From positions 244,680 to 308,679 of the forward strand of contig NZ_FCOM02000004.1 of NCBI RefSeq assembly GCF_001544695.2: a stretch of DNA of 64,000 nt, in the 5' to 3' direction. Under the pieces are notes generated by a model. It saw nothing but the letters and a program-made list of their open reading frames with translations, was not told the origin of the DNA and ran no database searches. This document shows, one piece after another, positions 8,840 through 17,157 of the stretch. Each line of letters begins with the position of its first letter. Position 1 is the first letter of the stretch. A program made the translations under genes and the position numbers. This DNA comes from Caballeronia arvi. GTDB lineage: Bacteria; Pseudomonadota; Gammaproteobacteria; Burkholderiales; Burkholderiaceae.

Positions 8840-10213
8840 TCAATGGCCGTGGCGCGGTTTGAGCGGTGCCGTGACGCGTTCGTGAGGTGCATTGTCGTGA
8901 TCGTCCGGATCCAGACGCTGCAGCTTGCCGACGATGAACAGATAAGAGCACGCGCCGAGGATCGACAGCGCAGCGACATAAGTCAGCGCCACTTCGAACG
9001 ATCCCGTGCTCTTGATCATCCAGCCGATGGCAAGGGGCGTGACGATGCTCGCGAGATTGCCGCAGAGATTGAAGATGCCGCCGCTGATACCCATTGCATG
9101 CTTGGGCGACACATCGCCGACGATGCACCAGCCGAGATTGCCGACGCCCTTGGCGAAGAAGGCGATCGACATCACGAGAATCACGATCGTCGTCGATTGC
9201 ACATAGTTGGCCACCACGATCGTGCTCGACAAAACCAGTCCGCAGATGATCGGCGTTTTGCGCGCGGCGGTGAGGCTGAAGCCGCGCTTGAGCATCCAGT
9301 CGGACCACAGGCCCCCGATGAGCCCGCCTATGCAGCCGGCTACCGCTGGCAGCGCGGCGACGAGACCGACCTTAAGGATCGACATGCCCTTCGCTTCGAT
9401 GAGGTAGGTCGGAAACCAGGTCAGGAAGAACCAGGTGATCGACGTCAGGCAGAACTGGCCGATATAGACGCCGATCATCATGCGGTTCGCCGCGATCGCG
9501 CTCACCTGCTTCCATCGGAATGGCTGCGGGCTGTCGCCCATCGTCGGGAGGCCGCCGCCCGCTGCGATGTACTCCAGCTCCGCCGCATTGACGCGATGAT
9601 CGCGCTGTGGCTCGCGCACGGATCGCAGCCACCACAGGCCGATCAGAATACCGACGGCACCCGTGGTGAAGAACACGTAATGCCAGCCCCACGCGCTGAC
9701 CGTGAAGGTCATGACCGGCGTGAAGACCGCCAGTGCGAAGTATTGCGCAAGCTGGAACACGGACGTTGCCAGGCCGCGCTCGGCGCTTGGGAACCACATC
9801 ACGGTCAGGCGGCTGTTGCATGGGAATGCCGGCGACTCGGCGATTCCCATCAGGAAGCGAAGCGCGAAAAGCATCGCGAACGCCGACGCGAAGAGATGCA
9901 CGAAGCCCTGAAGGAAGGTCAGCGTCGACCAGAGAATCAGGCTGATGCCGAGCACGATTCGCGCGCCGAAGCGGTCGAGGATGAGACCGCCCGGAGTCTG
10001 CATCGCCGTGTAGGCCCAGCCGAACGCTGAAAACGCGATGCCCATTGTCAGCGCGTCGAAGCCGAGGTCGTGCCGCATGCTCGGTGCGGCAATCGAAAGC
10101 GTCGCCCGATCCACGTAGTTGAACACGGTCACGATGAAGATCATCGCAAGGATGAACCATCGCACTTTCGTGCGATTCGCGCCGCTCGGGGCGCTGGACG
10201 ACTGGATTGCCAC
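8840..10213 (-). CDS. MFS sugar-acid symporter (anion:cation symporter family) of the LacI-controlled module
   Basis: A 457-residue 12-helix permease paralogous to the one at 4144-5463 (FNYVDRATLSIAAPS near the N terminus; GGLILDRFGARIV between helices 2 and 3; GGLWSDWMLKRG in the second half). It probably imports the substrate of the downstream dehydratase. The start was set at GTG 10213 because AGGGAGA sits seven bases upstream; ATG 10234 (or an earlier one at 10261) is possible but lacks a ribosome site, and the 10261 start would lie inside the operator. Two 14-bp palindromes lie just upstream. Confidence 0.88.
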   Translation of the reverse strand: MAIQSSSAPSGANRTKVRWFILAMIFIVTVFNYVDRATLSIAAPSMRHDLGFDALTMGIAFSAFGWAYTAMQTPGGLILDRFGARIVLGISLILWSTLTFLQGFVHLFASAFAMLFALRFLMGIAESPAFPCNSRLTVMWFPSAERGLATSVFQLAQYFALAVFTPVMTFTVSAWGWHYVFFTTGAVGILIGLWWLRSVREPQRDHRVNAAELEYIAAGGGLPTMGDSPQPFRWKQVSAIAANRMMIGVYIGQFCLTSITWFFLTWFPTYLIEAKGMSILKVGLVAALPAVAGCIGGLIGGLWSDWMLKRGFSLTAARKTPIICGLVLSSTIVVANYVQSTTIVILVMSIAFFAKGVGNLGWCIVGDVSPKHAMGISGGIFNLCGNLASIVTPLAIGWMIKSTGSFEVALTYVAALSILGACSYLFIVGKLQRLDPDDHDNAPHERVTAPLKPRHGH

Positions 10214-10250
10214 GCTTGTCTCCCTGACTGACATGCGATAGATGATACAG

Positions 10251-10264
10251 TGATTGCGCAATCA
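10251..10264. promoter_or_regulatory. LacI-family operator, copy 1
   Basis: TGATTGCGCAATCA is a perfect 14-bp palindrome with the central CG step typical of LacI-family sites. It lies 37 bp upstream of the permease GTG start, within the divergent region shared with the LacI-type gene at 10364. An identical second copy begins 26 bp further on. Confidence 0.8.
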
Positions 10265-10276
10265 TTCAAGGCGGTT

Positions 10277-10290
10277 TGATTGCGCAATCA
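10277..10290. promoter_or_regulatory. LacI-family operator, copy 2
   Basis: This is a second perfect copy of TGATTGCGCAATCA, 26 bp from the first start to start. That spacing is about two and a half helical turns. It is 73 bp upstream of the LacI-type gene start. The pair is the likely target of that repressor for both directions of transcription. Confidence 0.8.
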
Positions 10291-10363
10291 TCCGTGTTTT
10301 CCCCGATGACGATCGAGACTCCGACGCATCGGCGACCCGGCGTGTTCGTGTTCTAATTCCGAC

Positions 10364-11404
10364 ATGACGAAGAAAACTTCCAGACAGACATCGCTTTCCG
10401 CGCAACCGGAGAGCGTGACGCTCATCGACGTTGCGAAGGTAGCAGGCGTTGCGCCGATGACAGTATCGCGGGCGCTCAATCGCCCGGAACTGGTGCGCAG
10501 CGACACGCAGAAGAAAGTTCTCGATGCGGTGCGAGCCACGGGCTATGTGCCCAACATGCTGGCCGGAGGACTTGCCAGCAGCAAGAGCCGGCTCGTCGCC
10601 ATCCTGCTTCCGACGATCGCCAGCTCGATCTTCGCCGAGACCGTTCAGGCGCTGGTGGACAAGCTGACGGAGGCGGGCTACCAGACCCTTCTCGGCCTCA
10701 CGGCGTATTCGACGGCGCGCGAAGAGGCTCTCGTCGAGGCGATTCTCGGCCGGCGTCCCGACGGAATCGTGCTTGCGGGCACCAGCCACACGAAGGCCAC
10801 GGTCGACCGGCTTACGAAGGCCAGAATCCCCGTCGTGGAAATCTGGGATCTGACGAACAAGCCGATCGACACGGTCATCGGCTTCTCACACGAGGAAGTC
10901 GGCAGGAAGGTGGCCCGGCACCTTCTGGCGAAGGGCTACCGGAAATTCGGCATCGTTTCCGTCGATGACCCCAGAGGTCTGCGTCGCGGAAAGAGCCTGA
11001 TCGCGGAACTTCGCAGACAGGGCATCACCGATACGGCCTTCAAGATTCTCCCGGCCCCTGCCACCCTCCAGGCAGGGCGACAAGGCGCTGCGCTGCTGCT
11101 GGACGAAGACCGGCCCGATGTCATCGTTTGTAGTTCGGACACGCTCGCGCAGGGCGTCCTGGCCGAAGCGGCCAGCCGGAAAATGTCGGTGCCGCGTGAC
11201 GTCGCGGTGATGGGCTTTGGCGATCTCAGCACCGCTGCACACGTCTACCCTTCGCTTTCGACGGTGCGTGTCGAAGGCACGACCATCGGAATGAAGACGG
11301 CGGAGACTTTGCTGTCGCGGTTCGAGGCAGATCGTTCAGGTACCGACATTGAGGCGCGAAGAATCGATACCGGTTTTTCTATCATCGATCGGGAGAGCGC
11401 CTGA
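10364..11404 (+). CDS. LacI-family transcriptional regulator (GntR gluconate-repressor-like)
   Basis: 346 residues. The LacI helix-turn-helix is at about residues 18-40 (VTLIDVAKVAGVAPMTVSRALNRPE), with the hinge helix near NMLAGGLASSKS. The periplasmic-binding-protein effector domain follows, ending in the VAVMGFGDLSTAAHVYPSLSTVRV signature. The N-terminal tail of about 17 residues and the sequence style resemble the E. coli gluconate repressor group. It is divergent from the MFS-dehydratase pair, with two identical operators between them, and is convergent with the GMC dehydrogenase gene. A repressor relieved by a sugar acid is the simplest reading. Confidence 0.9.
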   Translation: MTKKTSRQTSLSAQPESVTLIDVAKVAGVAPMTVSRALNRPELVRSDTQKKVLDAVRATGYVPNMLAGGLASSKSRLVAILLPTIASSIFAETVQALVDKLTEAGYQTLLGLTAYSTAREEALVEAILGRRPDGIVLAGTSHTKATVDRLTKARIPVVEIWDLTNKPIDTVIGFSHEEVGRKVARHLLAKGYRKFGIVSVDDPRGLRRGKSLIAELRRQGITDTAFKILPAPATLQAGRQGAALLLDEDRPDVIVCSSDTLAQGVLAEAASRKMSVPRDVAVMGFGDLSTAAHVYPSLSTVRVEGTTIGMKTAETLLSRFEADRSGTDIEARRIDTGFSIIDRESA

Positions 11405-11412
11405 GCAGGAAG

Positions 11413-13047
11413 TCACGCAACGAACTTGAGCGCTTCGGTACGCATCGTGGGTCGCCCGAGCACGAGATCACTTGCCCGCTCGGCCAGCATGATCGTCGCA
11501 GCGTTGATGTTCGCGCTGGGCACGGACGGCATGACGGATGCATCGATGACACGCAGCCGCTCGACCCCGATGACTTTCAGATCGGGGCCTACCACGGCCG
11601 ACCGGTCATGCTTCGCTCCCATCCTGCACGTTCCACACGGGTGATATGCGCTCGACGCGTCCATCCTGATGAAGTCGTCGACGGCGGAGGTCGTGCTTAC
11701 ATCGACGCCCGGCATGTCCTCGCGGTAGTGAAAGCGGCGGAATGCAGGTTGGCGTGAAAACAGGAGGCCGAGCCGTACCGCTTCGCGCATCACGCGCCAG
11801 TCTTCTTCGGTGTCCATGTAGTTCGGATCGATCGAGAGCGGGTCTTCCGCCTGACTCGACTTGAGCCGCACACGTCCGCGACTGGTCGGACGCATCGGTC
11901 CTACGCCGATGCGATATCCATTCGTTTGCCGCGTAGGTATCCAGTCCTTGTTGAAGAACACCGGGAAAAAATGGAACTGGATATCCGGATGCCGAATGTG
12001 CGGCGCGCTTTTCAGAAAGGCGCCGACGTGACACTGGTTGACCGATGCAACACCTGACTTGAAACCAAACCACTGCACGCCGGCCCATAGCATTCGATGA
12101 AGCTGCAACTCGCGGTTGAGCGAAACAGGTTCCTTGGTCTCGATCTGAATGTGACATTCCAGATGGTCCTGCAGATTTTCGCCGACTCCGGGCAACGCGA
12201 TTCGCGGCACGACGCCTTTTTCCTTCAGATGATCGGCCGGACCGATTCCCGACAACATCAGCAGTTGCGGGGAACCGAAAACACCTGCGCAAAGCAAAGT
12301 CTCCTTGCGTGCCGTGACGTTCACGACAGAGCCGCCGTGCAGCACCTTGAACCCGGTCGCCCTGTTGCCGATGAGAGTGATCTGCTTGAGTGCGCTCTGC
12401 GTCCAGATCGTCAGGTTGCCATCGTCCTTGCGCGAGTGAAGATAACCGTACGAAGCGCTGTTGCGGATACCGCGATCGACACTCATCTCGAAGCGCGACA
12501 CACCTTCCTGCCGGTATCCGTTGACGTCGTCGGTGAGTGGAAAGCCAGCTTCGACGCCCGCATCGAGAAAGGCCTGGTTGAGCGGACAGAGATGCTCCTG
12601 CCGCTGCGCGTGAATGAAACCGTCGGTACCCCGATAAGCGCTGCTGACATCACTCCGCTCGATCTTCCGGAAGTACGGCAGACAGTTCTCCCAGCTCCAG
12701 CCCGTTGCGCCTTCCTGCTCCCAGCGCTCATAGTCGAGTGGATGACCGCGAAGCCATGTCATGCCGTTGATCGAAGACGAGCCACCGAGCACGCGGCCAC
12801 GCGGCTGCTGGATGCGGCGGTTGCCGAGGTTGCGCTGCGGCTCGGTCTCGAACCAGTAGTTGTAGCGCGAGCTCGGCTTGAAAATCGATCTGAGGCCAGC
12901 GGGCATGCGAATCATCCACGAATCGTCACGCGGCCCCGCTTCGATCAGCAGCACCCGATTACCTGCATCGGCGAGCCGGCGCGCGAGCACGCAGCCGGCC
13001 GAACCCGCGCCGCCGATGACATAGTCGAACTCCACGGCCTCGCTCAT
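11413..13047 (-). CDS. GMC-family FAD-dependent dehydrogenase (choline/alcohol dehydrogenase-like)
   Basis: A 544-residue flavoenzyme. The FAD-binding GGAGSAG motif is at residues 12-18, GMC signature 1 is PRGRVLGGSSSINGM, signature 2 lies around GVFGSPQLLMLSGIGP, and the catalytic His segment is SSAYHPCGTCRMG. Close relatives include choline dehydrogenase BetA, but the alcohol substrate cannot be read from sequence. ATG 13047 has GGAG upstream and lies 2 bp after the stop of the cupin gene, so it is the last gene of the operon with the DddP-like protein, the betaine-type binding protein and the cupin. Confidence 0.88.
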   Translation of the reverse strand: MSEAVEFDYVIGGAGSAGCVLARRLADAGNRVLLIEAGPRDDSWMIRMPAGLRSIFKPSSRYNYWFETEPQRNLGNRRIQQPRGRVLGGSSSINGMTWLRGHPLDYERWEQEGATGWSWENCLPYFRKIERSDVSSAYRGTDGFIHAQRQEHLCPLNQAFLDAGVEAGFPLTDDVNGYRQEGVSRFEMSVDRGIRNSASYGYLHSRKDDGNLTIWTQSALKQITLIGNRATGFKVLHGGSVVNVTARKETLLCAGVFGSPQLLMLSGIGPADHLKEKGVVPRIALPGVGENLQDHLECHIQIETKEPVSLNRELQLHRMLWAGVQWFGFKSGVASVNQCHVGAFLKSAPHIRHPDIQFHFFPVFFNKDWIPTRQTNGYRIGVGPMRPTSRGRVRLKSSQAEDPLSIDPNYMDTEEDWRVMREAVRLGLLFSRQPAFRRFHYREDMPGVDVSTTSAVDDFIRMDASSAYHPCGTCRMGAKHDRSAVVGPDLKVIGVERLRVIDASVMPSVPSANINAATIMLAERASDLVLGRPTMRTEALKFVA

Positions 13048-13049
13048 GA

Positions 13050-13343
13050 TCATGCTCCGTCGTGATACGTATAGCGCGTTTCGATGGGCGCGAAGATGTC
13101 CCACAGCGCCTCTGCGCCCTCGCCGATGGAGACGAAGTCGCCGCCTTCGATATCGAGCTGCACGCCATGTGCGAAGCTCAGCCGCGCCCGGCCTTTGACG
13201 ACGTAGAACGTCGCGCCCGGTACATAGCGATGCTGGAACGTGCTGCTATCGCAATGCCAGGTTTCCCAGCCGGCGATCATGTGTTCGATGTCGGCGGGCG
13301 CGCGTTCGCTGGAAATGGTCGGAGTGGTGCTGAAAGCGTTCAT
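13050..13343 (-). CDS. Small cupin_3 (DUF861-like) domain protein
   Basis: This 97-residue protein is a single cupin barrel: WHCDSSTFQHRYVPGATFYVVKGRARLSFAHG, then a second strand pair and the ALWDIFAPIETRYTYH tail typical of the cupin_3/DUF861 group. The reading frame extends to 13397, overlapping the binding-protein gene by 13 bp, but that extra stretch uses codons rare here (ATA, AAT, TCA, ACT), so ATG 13343 was preferred. Neither start has a strong ribosome site. Its function in the operon (substrate conditioning, small-molecule binding) is unknown; it is shorter than the cupin DMSP lyases. Confidence 0.72.
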   Translation of the reverse strand: MNAFSTTPTISSERAPADIEHMIAGWETWHCDSSTFQHRYVPGATFYVVKGRARLSFAHGVQLDIEGGDFVSIGEGAEALWDIFAPIETRYTYHDGA

Positions 13344-13384
13344 GTCGGATGTGCAGGGTTGAGTTGATTTCGATGCGTCGAGAT

Positions 13385-14248
13385 TTATTTCATCCATTGC
13401 TGAACCAGCGGACGATTCGCATCGATCCAGGCCTTCGCGCCTTTCTCCGGGTTCGATACACCTTGCTTGATGATTTCCGACATCAGGCTTCCCAGCGAGT
13501 TATCGTCCATTTTCCATTGCTGTAACCACCGCTCGACGTCGGGATGCTGCTTCCTGAATGCCTGAGTTTCGATTCCATAGATCGAGTCTGTCGAACCGTA
13601 GGCGCCCTTCGGGTCCTTCAGATACTTGAGCTTGTATTTGGACCAAATCCAGTGAGGTTTCCAGAGCGTCACGACGACAGGCTCCTTGCGCTGAATCGCC
13701 CGTTCCAGCGACAGGACCATCGCAGACTCGGACGATGACTGAACGTCATAGTCGAGCTGATAGGTCGTCTTCGCCTTCTCCGTCAACTGCATGAGGCTGC
13801 TGCCGGCATCGATACCGACGATCTTCGGACGGCCACTGGAAGCGAAGAGGCTTTTGTTCGCATTCAACTGATCGATGCTATCGACGGCAACATAGTCAGG
13901 AACGACGAGGCCCAGATTCGCCTCCTTGAACCACGGACCAATTTGGACCACTTTGTCTTTGACTTTATCGAACGCGGGCTTGTCGCCTGCCGGGAGCCAG
14001 ACTTCGAAAGTCAGGTCGATTTTTCCCTGCGCGACGCTGTTATAGATCAGCGCCTTGTCCGCGTTCTGCAACTGAACCTTGATGCCCTTCTCGTCGAGAA
14101 GCAGCTTCCACATATTCGCGACGGCAATGTTCTCCGCCCAGTTGTTCACGCCGATCGTGATCGACTTATCGTCCGCGCGCGCTATCGCGCCATTCACGAG
14201 AAGTACTAAGGGCAGTAACCACTTGAACCATCCCGGCAACTTGTTCAT
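13385..14248 (-). CDS. Glycine betaine/proline-type ABC transporter substrate-binding protein (OpuAC/ProX family)
   Basis: A 287-residue secreted protein with a Sec signal (MNKLPGWFKWLLPLVLLVNGAIARA). The mature part begins DDKSITIGVNNWAENIAVANMWKLLL and contains the FEVWLP and VTLWKPHWIWSKYKLKYL segments of the OpuAC family. The Trp residues in those segments form the aromatic cage that holds quaternary ammonium or sulfonium compounds. GGAAG lies ten bases before ATG 14248. It is the second gene of the operon, but no permease or ATPase is adjacent, so it must work with a transporter encoded elsewhere. Confidence 0.9.
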   Translation of the reverse strand: MNKLPGWFKWLLPLVLLVNGAIARADDKSITIGVNNWAENIAVANMWKLLLDEKGIKVQLQNADKALIYNSVAQGKIDLTFEVWLPAGDKPAFDKVKDKVVQIGPWFKEANLGLVVPDYVAVDSIDQLNANKSLFASSGRPKIVGIDAGSSLMQLTEKAKTTYQLDYDVQSSSESAMVLSLERAIQRKEPVVVTLWKPHWIWSKYKLKYLKDPKGAYGSTDSIYGIETQAFRKQHPDVERWLQQWKMDDNSLGSLMSEIIKQGVSNPEKGAKAWIDANRPLVQQWMK

Positions 14249-14297
14249 TTCCACGCTTCCATTTGAGGGTTGAAATCGTCGACGATATGCGGCGCTT

Positions 14298-15554
14298 TTA
14301 TCGCAGCAATGCTTCTTCGAAGGGGAAAAGCGAGAGCAGGCGCGTTCCCGTCTCCGTCACGAGCAATTGCTGTTCGAGCTTCACGCCTTCCTGTCCTCCC
14401 TCCTCGCCGATGTAGCTTTCGACGCATAGCGTCATGCCCGGCTGAATCTCGCCGTCATAGCCCGATGCGGGAAAGTCCGCGTGATGGTAGAGATAGGGAT
14501 ATTCGCCGGTCATGCCGCACCCGTGCGCCGACAGGTAATAACGATTCGCGTGATACTTCCGCGGGATATTCCAGGCCTTGTCGCTGTACTCCCTGAAGGT
14601 CATGCCCGGCCGGATGATCCCGATGTTGTGATGCACCTGCTCATGAGCGAGCTTGTAGATCGTGCGCTGGTTCTCGCTCGGCGTATCCGGCCCGGCGTGA
14701 AAGGTGCGGGAGAAGTCGGAGTAGTAGCCATGACAGCCGACGACATCGGTGTCCAGCGCGATCAGTTGGTTCGGCTCGATCACATGACTCGATGTTTCCT
14801 GAAACCACGGATTGGTTCGGCGCCCGGCACTCAACAAGCGCGTCTCGACGTAGTCCCCATCCTGCGCAATGACCGATTGGTGAAGCACGGACCAGAGTTC
14901 GCTTTCCGACATGCCGGGCCGAATCGCGTCGCGAAGCTTTCCGACCGCCACTTCGGTCGCCCGAAGGGAAGCGATGACGCACTTCAGTTCCTCGGCCGAT
15001 TTGATTGCGCGCGCCATTTCGATCGGCTCCTGCGCATCGACCAGACGCACGCCATGCCCGGCCAGCGCGATTGCCGCTCCGGCGTTCATGCGTTCGATAC
15101 CGACCGTGGGCTTGTGTCCGACGAGCTCGGTCAGCGTGGCCGCCATATCGGCCGCCCATGCCTTTTCCCGCGTCGCGATGGCCGGACCCGCCGCGACGAA
15201 ACTGGCAGTCGATGAAGGACGCACTTCGTCGATGGTCTCGAGACCGTCGGCCAAATGCTCGCATCCGGTGAACTCGAACAGAATCGTCCGGCTCTCCGTG
15301 ACGATGAGATAGCGCGACGGCGTGTTGCGGGCGCAAAAAATCTGCATGTTGCGCGCGCCTGTCGCGTACCGGATGTTCACCGGATCGCTGATGATCAAGG
15401 CGGCGATATCGCGCTTTCGCATTTCGGCCCGAACTCTGCCGAGACGATACGCCCGCACTGACGGAAGGTCGATGTCCGAGCCGTCAGAAGCGCGATCGAG
15501 TGACTGTAGATCGGACAGATCGTGGCGCTCGCGGTGCCAGTTTAGCGTTGTCAT
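14298..15554 (-). CDS. M24-family metalloenzyme related to DMSP lyase DddP (Xaa-Pro peptidase fold)
   Basis: 418 residues with the two-domain creatinase/prolidase architecture. The metal set is D268, D270, D280, H344, E379 and E394. These six positions match the reported iron ligands of Ruegeria DddP (D295, D297, D307, H371, E406, E421, from memory) with one constant offset of 27 and no gap. The C-terminal GYDGEIQPGMTLCVES and GGQEGVKLEQQ also read like DddP. However, the residue corresponding to the reported catalytic Asp377 is G350 here (HGCGMTGEYP), followed by E351. It is therefore a DddP-like protein whose substrate may be a related sulfonium or quaternary amine, or a peptide. It is the first gene of the operon and is divergent from a LysR gene. 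Confidence 0.8.
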   Translation of the reverse strand: MTTLNWHRERHDLSDLQSLDRASDGSDIDLPSVRAYRLGRVRAEMRKRDIAALIISDPVNIRYATGARNMQIFCARNTPSRYLIVTESRTILFEFTGCEHLADGLETIDEVRPSSTASFVAAGPAIATREKAWAADMAATLTELVGHKPTVGIERMNAGAAIALAGHGVRLVDAQEPIEMARAIKSAEELKCVIASLRATEVAVGKLRDAIRPGMSESELWSVLHQSVIAQDGDYVETRLLSAGRRTNPWFQETSSHVIEPNQLIALDTDVVGCHGYYSDFSRTFHAGPDTPSENQRTIYKLAHEQVHHNIGIIRPGMTFREYSDKAWNIPRKYHANRYYLSAHGCGMTGEYPYLYHHADFPASGYDGEIQPGMTLCVESYIGEEGGQEGVKLEQQLLVTETGTRLLSLFPFEEALLR

Positions 15555-15701
15555 AGAAACGTCCAGATGGGGAAAATACCAACCTCTAGTTATGAGCCGT
15601 ATCGCGACGACCGATGCGCCGAAGCGCCCGATGCATCTGCATAGAAACGACTTTACGAGGCAACGATTTCCCTGTACACAGATGAAATCTCATGTCCATT
15701 G

Positions 15702-15716
15702 ATAACTCTGCGTTAT
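15702..15716. promoter_or_regulatory. Possible LysR box over its own start codon
   Basis: ATAAC-N5-GTTAT is a perfect inverted repeat containing a T-N11-A core. It overlaps the ATG at 15715. No ribosome binding site is visible upstream of that ATG. It could mediate autorepression, but a site this short can occur by chance. Confidence 0.35.
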
Positions 15717-16629
15717 GAAGAGTCTGCGCCATCGCCTGCCGCCGCTGACGAGCCTGATGTTCTTCGAGGCGGCGGCCCGGACGTTGAACTTCACACGGGC
15801 AGCCGAAGAACTGCACGTTTCGCAGGCGGCAGTCAGCAAGCAGATCCGCCAGCTCGAAGAGGGACTCGGGTTCGCACTCTTCGAACGCGTGGGGCGACGG
15901 GTGCAGTTGTCGGCACGGGGGACGCAGCTTCATCGCAAAGTCAGTGCGGCGTTCAACTACCTTGCCGATGCCGTCGACGAACTCAGCGTCAAGCGGAGCG
16001 CGAGCATGGTGACGCTGGCCGCGAACACGGCAATCTCGCATTTCTGGCTGAGCGAAGTCATGAAGGACTTTCGCGACCGCAATCCCAGCTTCGCGGCGGG
16101 CATTCGCACGATTACGTCCGATCAGCCTTCCGATGTGTTCGACGACAGCGTCGATCTGGCCGTGGTGTACGACCCGGGCCAGAGAATCGACTGGACGGCA
16201 GAGTTGCTGTTCGAGGAAGAGATATTCCCCGTGGCGAGCCCTGCGTATATCGCACGCCATCCGCTGGCCGGTGACGGTCCCGAAGCGTTGCTTTCGCAGG
16301 TGCTTCTCGAGTACGAACGCCTTCAGCCAAACTGGATCAACTGGTCCATCTGGTTCAAGTCGCTTGGAATCGAACCGAACCGCGTGAAGGCAACGGAGTA
16401 TGGCAACAACTACATCGTGCTCGTGGATGCGGCCACGCGCGGACGAGGCGTGACCCTGGGCACTCGCCATCTTCTCGACGCGGAGATTCGTAGCGGCAGA
16501 CTGGCACGTCTGTCGTCGCTGAGCGTGCGCCCGGGTCGCGGCTACTTCCTGATGCGCAATGACCTGCGTCCACTCAGCCCCGAGGTCGAACAGTTGCATA
16601 GCTGGATCGCCGGTTATCGCGCGAGCTGA
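15715..16629 (+). CDS. LysR-family regulator (GcvA-like) of the DddP-like operon
   Basis: A 304-residue regulator with the winged helix SLMFFEAAARTLNFTRAAEELHVSQAAVSKQIRQLEEGLGF, a hallmark of the GcvA subgroup. The effector-binding domain follows from about residue 90. It is divergent from the M24/binding protein/cupin/GMC operon (160 bp between starts), so it probably controls it. No good ribosome site is visible before the ATG. Confidence 0.9.
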   Translation: MKSLRHRLPPLTSLMFFEAAARTLNFTRAAEELHVSQAAVSKQIRQLEEGLGFALFERVGRRVQLSARGTQLHRKVSAAFNYLADAVDELSVKRSASMVTLAANTAISHFWLSEVMKDFRDRNPSFAAGIRTITSDQPSDVFDDSVDLAVVYDPGQRIDWTAELLFEEEIFPVASPAYIARHPLAGDGPEALLSQVLLEYERLQPNWINWSIWFKSLGIEPNRVKATEYGNNYIVLVDAATRGRGVTLGTRHLLDAEIRSGRLARLSSLSVRPGRGYFLMRNDLRPLSPEVEQLHSWIAGYRAS

Positions 16630-16703
16630 GAGACCGCTCTTGTTCGCACGCCCCGCGTGAACTAGATTTTTAATTTGCAACGCGACTGGCGGGAGGAATT
16701 GTC

Positions 16704-17126
16704 ATGGAACTGCACGTCGAACGTGTCGATGTATGGGCGGCCACCATCGACGACAAACCGGGTGGGCTTGCGCAAGTGTTAAGTGCTTTGCGAGATGCTG
16801 GCGTCGACCTTCAGTTCGTCGTCGCGCGGCGCACGCCTGAAGCGGCGGGCAAGGGCGTCGTGTTCGTCGCGCCGCTGCAGGGGGAAAGCGAGATCCGTGC
16901 CGCTACGCAGGCGGGGTTCAGCGTCACGCCGAGCCTTCACTCCGTCCGTGTGATGGGCATGGATCAACTGGGGATCATCGGGCAAGTCGCGCAAATGCTG
17001 GCCGATGGCGGCGTCAACCTGCGCGGCGTGTCCGCCGCGGTGCTTGGCACACAGTTCATCGCCTATGTCGCGCTCGACTCGCTGCAGGACGCCGAAACGG
17101 CGATGGACATTTTGCAGAGGGCCTGA
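16704..17126 (+). CDS. Tandem ACT-domain protein
   Basis: This 140-residue protein has two ACT repeats: VDVWAATIDDKPGGLAQVLSALRDAGVDLQFVVARR (about 8-43) and VRVMGMDQLGIIGQVAQMLADGGVNLRGVSAAVLG (about 82-115). Each has the DKPGGL or DQLGII turn that binds small ligands such as amino acids. There is no catalytic domain, so a regulatory or ligand-sensing role is likely. A strong GGAGGAA ribosome site precedes the ATG. It stands alone between a LysR gene and a convergent flavodoxin-like gene. Confidence 0.82.
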   Translation: MELHVERVDVWAATIDDKPGGLAQVLSALRDAGVDLQFVVARRTPEAAGKGVVFVAPLQGESEIRAATQAGFSVTPSLHSVRVMGMDQLGIIGQVAQMLADGGVNLRGVSAAVLGTQFIAYVALDSLQDAETAMDILQRA

Positions 17127-17157
17127 GCAGGTCCGGACAATCGAAGCCTGCGCGGCG

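Noticed and set aside
8802..9308. N-terminal extension of the second dehydratase to 9308
   Set aside because: The open frame runs through the permease gene; AGGAAG and the family N terminus place the start at 8801.
13344..13397. Longer start of the cupin gene at 13397
   Set aside because: The extra codons are unlike the local codon use and overlap the binding-protein gene.
14298..15554. Calling the M24 protein a confirmed DMSP lyase
   Set aside because: The residue aligned with the reported catalytic Asp is Gly, so only a DddP-like relation is claimed.
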